The notes under the pieces were generated by a model, which was not told where the DNA came from, searched no databases, and worked only from the letters and a program-made list of their open reading frames with translations. Shown here piece by piece: positions 34,560 to 42,600 of a DNA stretch of 64,000 bases. The stretch is from Lunularia cruciata. Lineage: Eukaryota; Streptophyta; Marchantiopsida; Lunulariales; Lunulariaceae. Made by a program: the position numbers and the translations under genes. The first letter of the stretch is position 1; each line of letters starts with the position of its first letter. The stretch spans positions 5,895,001 to 5,959,000 of the forward strand of contig OX419758.1 in assembly GCA_948567375.1 (NCBI GenBank), in the 5' to 3' direction.

Positions 34560-35950
34560 CTTGGACCCAAGCTTACTAGAGAGGAAAGACAGAGGGTTTG
34601 GAGGTTCTTGAGGAGTCACACGAGTTGTTTTGCCTTCAATATGAAGGATTTGGGTGCTTTGAAGGGACCTGGTATACAGATTGAGCTGACTAGCAATACA
34701 CCTATTTTCTGACGTCCTTATCGATATAGTGATATGGAGAGGACATTGATTCAGAGCCGGAGTAGTGACCTTTTTGAGGCTGGTTTGGTGGAGATTTCAC
34801 ATGGAGAGTATGCATTAGTGACAGTGATGCCAGCCAAGAAGGATATGCATGGCAACTATACAGATAGGCGGATGTGTGGAGATTACCGTCCTATCAACCG
34901 ACAGACCAGGGCTGATCGGTATGCCATGCCTACACCGGAGGAGATTTTTGATGCGATTGGGCATGCAAAGGTCTTTAGTACTTTGGATCTTTGAGCAGGA
35001 TATCATCAGTTGCCGAGCAGGGAGGAAGATAAGTCCAATACAACATTTTGGGCTATTGATCCTCACGGCAAGGATGTGTTATATCAGTGGAGGTTCTTAC
35101 CATTTGGGTTGAAGAACGCTCCTACTGAGTTCCAGAGGGTCATGGATAGAATCCTAACTGGATTGGATTTTGCTCGGTGTTATATTGATGACATTTTGGT
35201 CTATAGCACTATTGTGGAGGAGCATGAGAGACAGTTGTTGGAGGTGTTTGAGAGGTTGAGATCTCATGGACTCAAACTACATCCTGGGAAGTGTAGGTTC
35301 TTCCACGAGCAAGTTGAGTATTTGGGTCACACTATCTACCCCGGAGGACTTGGTGTTCAGCAGACCAAGGTGGAGGCTATTGCACGTATTCCTCGGCCTA
35401 CGGATGTGAGCAGAGTGCAAGCATTCCTTGGGTTGGCAAACTTCTATTGCCGCTATGTTAGAGGATTTAGTGCCATTGCCAAGGCCTTGACAAAGTTGAC
35501 CAAGCTTACACAAGAGTGGTGTTGGGGAGATGAGCAAGAGAGAGCTTTTGTAGAGCTCAAGGAAAGGTTGACATCTGCTCCTATTTTGAGGAGACCGATC
35601 AGGGGACGACCATTTCAAGTTCACACTGATTGGAGTATGTTGGGGCTTGGAGCGGTGCTCACCCAGCATGTTGATGAGGAGAAGGAGTTTGTGGTGGCCT
35701 ATGCTAGTCGCTCCAACAATTCAGCGGAGGCGAAGTATAGTTCATATGAGGGAGAGTGCTTGGCAGCAGTTTGGGCAGTAGCACATCTCCGATGTTACCT
35801 ATTTGGTAACCCTTTCACTCTCATCACTGATCATCAGCCGCTAAAGCGGTTGATGGAGTCCGACAAGCTTTCAAGGAAGCTTGCACGATGGGCTCTGATT
35901 TTATAGGGGTATGACTTCACGGTTGTTCATAGACCTGGAGTGGTGAACCG
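34560..35950 (+). pseudogene. Reverse transcriptase and RNase H
   Basis: RT: MPAKKDMHGNYTDRRMCGDY, the F-S-T-L-D-L box (Asp near 34985), RFLPFGLKNAPTEFQRVMD and an intact CYIDDILVYS active site (about 35180-35210), then LGHTIYPGGLG and the thumb QAFLGLANFYCRYVRGF. RNase H: FQVHTDWSMLGLGAVL, YSSYEGECLAAVWAV and LITDHQPLKRLM supply its acidic residues, with HRPG and ADGLSR closing the domain. Stops at 34710-34712, 34992-34994 (both CGA to TGA) and 35904-35906 (CAG to TAG) interrupt it. The 35010-35903 stretch is uninterrupted. The RT family is clearly Ty3/gypsy. Confidence 0.92.
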
Positions 35951-37461
35951 TGATGCAGATGGGTTGAGTAGAAACCCATGTCCCAGCCAGCAGGATCAGA
36001 CCGGAGCACGTTGGCATGGTGAGACAGATGAGGAGATGGTGCCAGGTTGGCATGCATCGGCCTTTTTGTGTATATTTGCAGAGACTTTGGTGGTATCTCT
36101 CTCAGTGCATACAAGAGGAGTTATTGAGGTCACAGATCCAGAGAGTGAAGATATTAGTACAGTTCAGCGAGACATTCATGATGATGTCTTAGTGATGGAC
36201 TATCTTTGCACTGGTGTTGTGGGTGGCACAGTTGGGGCCAAGGAGAGAGACCGTGTTCTTCAGCAAGCCAGACGGTTCAGATTGGAGGGTAGACACCTTT
36301 TGCGTGTATGGGAGGATGGTAGAGTGCGAGTAGTACCACTTCCATCACAGAGACCACAGTTGGTCCATCATGCTCATGAGGAGCTAGGACATTTTGGAGT
36401 AAAGCGTACATATAGCCTACTTCAGAGTCATTATTGGTGGTATGTAGACCGAGGTGCAGCAGTTTGTTGCCAGATGTGTGGTTTGTGACCGAGTTAGAGC
36501 ATCATTCAATGCTCCTATGCCACAATTACACCCATTACCTATCATGGGATTGGGTTACCGTTGGAGTTTGGACTTTGTTGGACCTTTACCGCTGACTGTG
36601 AGACATCATCGGTATGTTTTGGTGATGGTGGAGCACTTCTCCAAGTGGATTGAGTTGGCGGCACTTCCTGACAAGTCTAGTGAAGGGACATCTTACTCAT
36701 TCCTGGATCGAGTTCTTAGTCATTTTGGTGCACCAGCTGAGGTTTTGACTGATCAGAGTACAGAGTTCTTGGGAGAGTTTCAAGTCTTGTGTGACAAGGC
36801 TTTGATTGATCATCGTACTACATCCTGAGATCACCTTGAGGCAGATGGCTTAGCAGAGAGAGTGGTTCAGACGGTGAAGAGAGGACGAAAGTATGGTTTG
36901 CAGAGAGGCCACTTGGGAGATTGGGATCTCCAGTTACCTTGGTTGGCCATGGGCTATCGGTTCAGCCGGCAAGCCTCCTTAGCATCCTTCTCTCCATACT
37001 TTCTACTCTATGGACAAGATCCAGATTTACCTCTAGCCATTTGTCGAGATGCTACTATAGTTTTGGACTTGGATGACCCTAATGTATGGATGAGCGCATG
37101 TTCTCAGCGGGCAGAGATCTTTCGGAGAGTGATGCCGATGGCCTTTGAGAACTTGGCAATTGCTCAGCATAGAGATACTTTATGCTATGCTACCATTCAA
37201 GGAGGAGGTTATAGACCCTTGATCCGTTGATTTCATCCAGGCGACTTTGTATATCTACTTCAAATAGCACCAACGACACTTGATGTTTCTACAGGCCGCA
37301 CTATCTTGAGAGTGCGTGAGGTTTTGCCATCTGGAGTCCTTGTGTTAGAAAAACGTGATGGTGTTGTTTGGAAGGATCATGTGCGCAATTGTGCGCCATG
37401 CCACCTTCCAAACATTGATGGTACTATGGACCCAAGCTTGGCACTTGTATGTGCAGGCTTG
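35951..37461 (+). pseudogene. Ty3-type DDE integrase
   Basis: An HHCC finger (HHAHEELGHFGVKRTYSLL, then QFVARCVVCDR) crosses a one-base frameshift near 36450. The catalytic core has Asp in WSLDFVGP (about 36570), Asp in VLTDQSTEF (about 36750) and Glu in LAERVVQ (about 36855). A C-terminal part with HPGDFVYLLQ and ILRVREVLPSGVLVL follows. Stops at 36826-36828 and 37228-37230 are TGA where CGA is expected. This is a retroviral-type integrase. No tyrosine recombinase was found, although the terminal repeats have a split layout otherwise typical of tyrosine-recombinase retroelements. Confidence 0.88.
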
Positions 37462-37605
37462 AGGTGTATGTTATGTGGCTCTTCTGGTGGAGCTGCTACT
37501 ATGTTAGTGTGTGATAGCTGTTCGAGAAGATGGCATATGGCATGTATGACTCCTCCCCTCACGGTGGTTCCTCAGGGACAGTGGTTATGTCCTAGATGTA
37601 CTTGA
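37462..37605 (+). pseudogene. C-terminal PHD finger of the retroelement polyprotein
   Basis: CMLCGSS...MLVCDSCSRRWHMACMTPP...WLCPRC matches the C4-H-C3 PHD pattern: C-x2-C, C-x2-C, H-x2-C, C-x2-C, with the conserved Trp before the last pair. It is in frame with the integrase tail and ends at a natural TGA (37603-37605). PHD fingers commonly read histone H3 tails. Chromodomains occupy this place in chromoviruses, so a role in choosing integration chromatin or in directing the methyltransferase is plausible. The finger itself is intact; it is labelled pseudogene only because the polyprotein is broken. Confidence 0.9.
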
Positions 37606-37773
37606 CATGTAGCTAGTTCATTCTTTATATGGTATAGATTGCAGACAGGCGACTAACGATGGGGCTCCATAGCACCCGGCCTCTTGATCTTTGCCCATTA
37701 GAGGGTATACCATATACTTAGAGTAGATGGCTATCTGGAGTTAGAGGGACCTAACCGCCAACTAGGGGGGCGA

Positions 37774-37880
37774 TTGTGGCACTTTAGAGTCTATGTATGA
37801 CTTATGTGTGAGTTGTGCTTCTATAGTGTATGATGTTGACAGCGATGTATGTTGTGTAGCGATGTATATACGCACGACAG
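37774..37880 (+). repeat. Module B1
   Basis: 107 bp from TTGTGGCACTTTAGAG to ACGCACGACAG. It is preceded by CTAGGGGGGCGA, which looks like a polypurine tract. It differs from B2 at about three positions. Confidence 0.9.
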
Positions 37881-37881
37881 C

Positions 37882-38330
37882 TGTCACGCCATTTGTAGTT
37901 CCACATCTAGCTGCTCGGACACTAGAGTGCCAGTGATAGTAGTTAGAGTTATTCTAGTAGTTTCTCAGGGACTACTTTCCGACAGTCTGATTTGGTGTTC
38001 GGGGTACTGACTTCACGGTGGGGCCCACCGTCACTTTGCACCGTTCACACTGTCGAGTGTGCCGTCAGCGGGACCGTTAGGGTTCCAGTGCTAGCTCAAG
38101 TCCAGGGGGTATAGTTTTGAAGTGAGCTCTAGCGAGCTCACTTCTTTGATGTTGAGCCTTCGAGTTCCTGGCTCTGGTGGACAGAGGCCGGCGAGCGTCA
38201 CTTGGATTCTTTATGCTTGAGTGGGTGTGGCTTGATTGTAATCAATGCCCAATTGTTGGCTGTTTATAGAGTGACAGATCAAGTACTGATCTGAGTTCAG
38301 TTGAGTTGAAAGTGTTAAGCAATCTGATTA
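37882..38330 (+). repeat. Module A2
   Basis: 449 bp, the partner of A1. It is flanked directly by B1 on the left and B2 on the right. Confidence 0.9.
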
Positions 38331-38436
38331 TTGTGGCACTTTAGAGTCTATGTATGACTTATGTGTGAGTTGTGTTTCTATAGTGTATGATGTTGACAGC
38401 GATGTATGGTGTGTAGCGATGTATATACGCACAACA
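38331..38436 (+). repeat. Module B2 (3' terminus)
   Basis: 106 bp, the partner of B1, ending GCACAACA at the return to 18S sequence (TCTGGAAGGG). Confidence 0.9.
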
Positions 38437-39189
38437 TCTGGAAGGGATGTATTTATTAGATAAAAGACCAATGCGGGCTTGCTCGGTGTTTTGGTGATTC
38501 ATGATAACTCGACGAATCACACGGCCTTAGCACTGGTGATGTTTCATTCAAATTTCTGCCCTATCAACTTTTGACGGTAGGGTAGAGGCCTACCGTGGTG
38601 GTAATGGGTGACGAAGAATTAGGATTTGATTTCGGAGAGGGAGCCTGAGAAATGGCTACCACATCCAAGGAAGGCAGTAGGCGTGCAAATTACCCAATCT
38701 TGACACAGGGAGGTAGTGACAATAAATAACAATACTGGGCTTTTAAAAGTCTGGTAATTGGAATGAGTAAATCAAAATCCCTTAATGAGGATCCATTGGA
38801 GGCAAGTCTGGTGCCAGCAGCCGCGGTAATTCCAGCTCCAATAGCGTATATTTAAGTTGTTGCAGTTAAAAAGCTTGTAGTTGGATCTTGGGGAGGGGTG
38901 AGTGGTCCACCTCTTTTGGTGTGCACTAGTCGCCTCTCTCTTTTAGCCGGGGATGTGCTTCTGGCCTTGACTGGTCAGGATGCGGAGTCGGCGATGTCAC
39001 TTTGAAAAAATTAGAGTGCTCAAAGCAAGCCTACACTCTGAATAATTTAGCATGGAATAATGCGACAGGACTCTGGTCTTATTGCATTGGTCTTTGGGAC
39101 CGGAGTAATGATTAATAGGGACAGTTGGGGGCATTTGTATTTATGGTCAGAGGTGAAATTCTTGGATTCATGAAAGACGAACTTCTGCA

Positions 39190-39226
<37 letters not shown>

Positions 39227-39241
39227 AAAAGTTGGGGGCTT

Positions 39242-39285
<44 letters not shown>

Positions 39286-39372
39286 AAATAGGGATCAGCG
39301 GATGGTAATTTGATGACTCCTTCGGCACCTCATGAGAAATCAAAGTTTTTGGGTTCCGAGGGGAGTATGGTT

Positions 39373-39426
<54 letters not shown>

Positions 39427-39450
39427 GCGGCTTAATTTGACTCAACACTG

Positions 39451-39485
<35 letters not shown>

Positions 39486-39782
39486 TAGATTGAGAGCTCT
39501 TTCTTGATTCTATGGGTGGTGGTGCATGGCTGTTCTTAGTTGGTGGAGTGATTTGTCTGGTTAATTCCATTAACGAACTAGACCTCAGCCTGCTAACTAG
39601 CTACTCCAGGACTTGTCCTTGTGGCCAGCTTCTTAGAGGGACTATCAGCATCTAGCCAATGGAAGTTTGAGGCAATAACAGGTCTGTGATGCCCTTAGAT
39701 GTTCTAGGCCACACGCGCGCTACATTGATGGACTCAACGAGTTTATAACCTAGGCCAAAAGGTATGGGTAATCTTTTCAAAC

Positions 39783-39813
<31 letters not shown>

Positions 39814-39987
39814 ATTGATCTTCAACAAGGAATTCCTAGTAAGCGTGAGTCATCAGCTTGCATTGACTACGTCCGTGCCCTTTGTACAGACCGCCCGTTG
39901 CTCCTACCAATTGAATGGTCCGGTGAAGAGTTTGGATTGCGGCGATGCCGGCGGTTTGCCACCGGTGACGTTGTGAGAAGTTCTTTA

Positions 39988-40056
<69 letters not shown>
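38437..40056 (+). rRNA. 18S rRNA 3' part, pseudogenic
   Basis: Resumes at TCTGGAAGGGATG and continues through GTGCCAGCAGCCGCGGTAAT, AGATACCGTCCTAGTC and GGAATTGACGGAAGGGCACC to GTAGGTGAACCTGCGGAAGG and the ATCATT 3' end. Together with the 5' part the length is near the usual 1.8 kb. Many otherwise conserved CG pairs are changed to TG or CA, for example GCAAAAGCATTTGCC for GCGAAAGC, GGTTGCAAGG for GGTCGCAAGG, and CCGCCCGTTGCTCC for CCGCCCGTCGCTCC. This is the pattern expected of methylated, unselected rDNA. It would have been the small-subunit rRNA. Confidence 0.95.
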
Positions 40057-40841
40057 GAACACACAAGCAAACATCCAATGTGAACATACCAAACATCGTA
40101 CAATTTGAGGAACCGCGTCCAGAGGCGCGGTCACTGGTGGCGCTCGTCGACCACTCGGGCCCCTTCATGAGCACCGGCTCGGACTCTCCATCCTTAGCAC
40201 GGTGGCGGGGACTTGCTCGGCGACTTGGGGTTTGGTTGGGTTCGGCGTTAGTGATCGGCCCCAAGAGTTCCCGTGGAACCGGCGATTTGGATGGCCGGTG
40301 CCCTCAGCGGGGTGCCGGCGTGTTCCGGTTTGCTGGTGACGGGGTCCCTCCGGGGGCTGCGTGTGAGGTGCTCAAGCGCATTGCACGTCGTCGGTGAGTG
40401 GTGGCGCTTCTCGGCCTGTGTCCATGCGGGACGATGAGTCTCATTAGCGGGCGCTGCGTGTTCCTACAAATGACTTGGTGATCGGACTTGGCGCTCCGAC
40501 AAGGTCTTGGGCCTGCAGTGTGAGATCCCCTCAATTGGCGAGGGGCTTGCACGGACCCTTTGCTTCATTTGGGTGCTGGGTTCGAGAAGCTCAGATTTTG
40601 CAGGAGGTGCGGTGCTGGCAAGCGGGATGAGTCATCCTGCGTGGGCGCCAAGTGCTATCCCCTCCCCTCGGCGCTTGGATCCATGCCAACTCCCGACGGG
40701 GAGTCGGTGTCGCGGTCTGCTCTGCCTTGGGCCGTTTCATCTCTCTCTACAAGAACACTAAAAACAAATCTTATATTGACTGAGTCTTCTCCGAGGGGAT
40801 CTGCGCTTCCAGCACCAGGACCCGAGGAGTCAAGAATATAT
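40057..40841 (+). other. ITS1
   Basis: About 785 bp between the 18S 3' end and 5.8S, GC-rich, with no sustained real ORF. The length is compatible with moss-like or gymnosperm ITS1 and longer than in most angiosperms. Confidence 0.85.
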
Positions 40842-41000
40842 CACGACTCTCAGCAACGGATATCTTGGCTCTTGCAACAATGAAGAACGCAGCAAAATGC
40901 AATACCTAGTGTGAATTGCAGAATTCCGTGAATCATCGAGTTTTTGAACATATGTTGCACCCGAGGCTTGTCCCAAGGGCATGTCTGCCTAAGTGTCACC
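40842..41000 (+). rRNA. 5.8S rRNA, probably pseudogenic
   Basis: Recognised by CACGACTCTCAGCAACGGAT, GTGTGAATTGCAGAATTC and GAATCATCGAGTTTTTGAAC. Expected CGATGAAGAACGCAGCGAAATGCG appears with CG-to-CA changes (ACAATGAAG, AGCAAAATGCAATACC). GAACGCA is GAACATA. The changes fall mostly at CG sites, as in the neighbouring 18S. Confidence 0.92.
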
Positions 41001-41129
41001 GCATGTCTCACCGACTCTGACTCCCAATTTATTTTGGGTGTTCCGGGGGAGAGTGGAAGTGACCATCCGAGGAACTGTCCTTTCCCCCCTTACAAAGGGG
41101 GGAGTGTGGATCGGCGCCACATTAAGAGT
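41001..41129 (+). other. ITS2, 5' fragment
   Basis: GC-rich sequence after 5.8S, including a CCCCCCTTACAAAGGGGGG hairpin (about 41083-41101). It is cut off where repeat C sequence begins, and no 26S/28S follows. Confidence 0.7.
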
Positions 41130-41346
41130 TAAGGGTGAAGAGACACTCATTATCCTTTCATTTGCAACTATCTCACTCTCTGAGTTCTCTAGGGAGCAAT
41201 GGCTTGAGACTTAGAGATTCTTTGGAGTTTTAGCTTTGGAGGAGTGTGATGGAGTTTTGGTTATTTGCCTTCTTAGTCCATGGTGCACTACCTTGTTAGC
41301 CATCAAAGTTTTATCCTAAGTGAATGATAGGTTGGTTCACAAGATA
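41130..41346 (+). repeat. Repeat C copy 1, right part
   Basis: Aligns with 53035-53230, sharing ATCCTTTCATTTG, GAGTTCT, AATGGCTTGAG/AACGGCTTGAG, GGAGGAGTGTGATGGAGTT and AGTCCATGGTG. It begins just where the left part at 27285 stops, so the two halves make one repeat C interrupted by the rDNA segment. Confidence 0.8.
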
Positions 41347-41459
41347 AAGGAGAATTGAAGGAATGTCCTTGGTCTAGGTGCAAGCCCAAGGGCTTGCACC
41401 TAGACCAAGGACATTCCTTCAATTCTCCTTTATCTTGTGAACCAACCTATCATTCACTT
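41318..41459. repeat. Perfect 70-bp inverted repeat with 2-base centre (142-bp palindrome)
   Basis: Arms 41318-41387 and 41390-41459 are exact reverse complements around AA. The left arm starts in the end of repeat C and runs into flanking DNA, so the right arm is a secondary inverted copy. The exact match means it is very recent, maintained by conversion, or an assembly or library artefact. Confidence 0.9.
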
Positions 41460-42600
41460 GGGCTTGCACCTAGATCATGATTGACAACAAGTTTTATGAT
41501 TAGGAGTTGACCCAATAGATCAAGGTCAAATTTGGAGAGCCTTGCAACAACAACAACAATGGTTGGTGAGTTCTCAACTATAAGGACCCAACTTAGCAAG
41601 CAATTGTAGAAGCAATTATGAAGTTGTTCAATCACAAATAGACAACCTACTTAACAAGTACTCAATCTTTCTTCTTCTCCAATATATATGAAGGTGAAGC
41701 TATGAATTGGGCTTGCATGTTCTATTTATATGCCCAAACCCTTCACTGTGAGTTCTTAGATGAGAGAGGAGCAACTTGCCTAACCCTATTTGCAATTCAT
41801 TTCTACATGGGTCTCAATTTGTTAAAAAAGGAAGAGCATAAGAGATTTCCTAGCCGTTATCCTATTGTAGATTACTTTGCTTTCTAGACTGAGTGGAAGT
41901 CAATGATCAAGAAATATTGAGAAGCAAATGCAGAATTTGCCCGGATAGGCAAGTTTGTGCTTGTAGAAGAAGAAGTGTTGAATACCAAGGCAAAGAAGAA
42001 ACAAGCACCACCGGCCCAAGCAACCACACCAACAAAGAAGCAGGCAAAGAAGAACCCTTTGGTCATCGACGTGGCCTCAAAAACCGAAGTGTAAGAAGAA
42101 GTGGGTTTGGAGGAAGAAAAAAAAGAATACAAAAGGTATTTCACTCAATAGTTAGAGGAGTACAACCATGGAGAAGAAGACTAGTCCAAGGATGCTCAAT
42201 CAGCCACCAAACTCCCAATACCAAAAGAATGTGAAGAAGCAGAAGAGGATGATGATAAGGAAGATGAAGCACAAAAGGAGGAAACCAGACTAGAGCCCAA
42301 ACCGCCAAATCTCATCCCTAGATCCCCTTCTCATCCCTTAATCCTCTTTGGAGAAGAAGAACAAGCACTTGGAGGAAGGACAGGAACTTTGGCCCAAAGT
42401 TCAAAATGTTATTTGGCAAAAAGGTAAAGACATTGCCAAACACAAGGAAAGAGTAGATTTCAAGGCAAAGGAGACTCTAGTACAGATTGGAAAGGAAGCA
42501 AAAGTCCCAATCTTGTAGGAGAAAGAGGAAGAATCAAGCAAAACCACTGCCCACCAAGTTTCAGAGGGGGCCCACTTCATCATTCATTTGGTAGGTATTT
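41460..42600 (+). pseudogene. Family U ORF fragment, copy 2
   Basis: Frames at about 41570-41887 and 41930-42450 read as a decayed protein with NYKDP, AIVEAIMKLFNHK, TTYLTS, EGEAMNWACMF and AIHFYMGLNLLKKEE. These match in order the minus-strand ORF at 524-1567 (YKDP, SALMAILKP, TTYVMK, GEPINWVRCF, AHFYLGLNLL). Downstream it is Lys/Glu-rich (EECEEAEEDDDKEDEAQKEE), like copy 1. Many stops are present. Function unknown. Confidence 0.5.

Larger units (their letters stand above)
28542..38436 (+). mobile_element. Ty3/gypsy-type retroelement carrying a C5 DNA methyltransferase and PHD finger, with split direct repeats
   Basis: About 9.9 kb, inserted in 18S between CCCGACTTCT and TCTGGAAGGG. Layout: A1 (28542-28990), leader (28991-about 30420), one long polyprotein frame gag-PR-MTase-RT-RNaseH-IN-PHD (30423-37605, nearly all in one frame), short 3' UTR, G6 tract, B1 (37774-37880), A2 (37882-38330), B2 (38331-38436). 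No tRNA primer site adjoins A1. Insertion left at most a 3-base overlap (TCT) rather than a clear 5-base duplication. A1 and A2 are equal in length and differ at roughly 30 of 449 positions by eye, mainly transitions, so the insertion is not very recent. In-frame stops and at least three frameshifts make this copy inactive. Confidence 0.9.

Noticed and set aside
35951-37772. Tyrosine recombinase expected with split direct repeats
   Set aside because: The region instead reads as a Ty3-type DDE integrase (HHCC, D, D, E). No R-H-R-Y pattern was seen here or elsewhere in the element.
39764-40883. Open frames in the 18S 3' end, ITS1 and 5.8S
   Set aside because: They overlap recognised rRNA and spacer sequence.
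28329-41129. Functional nucleolar rDNA unit
   Set aside because: 18S is split by a 9.9-kb element and an inverted duplication, conserved sites are decayed, ITS2 is truncated, 26S is absent, and repeat C flanks both ends.
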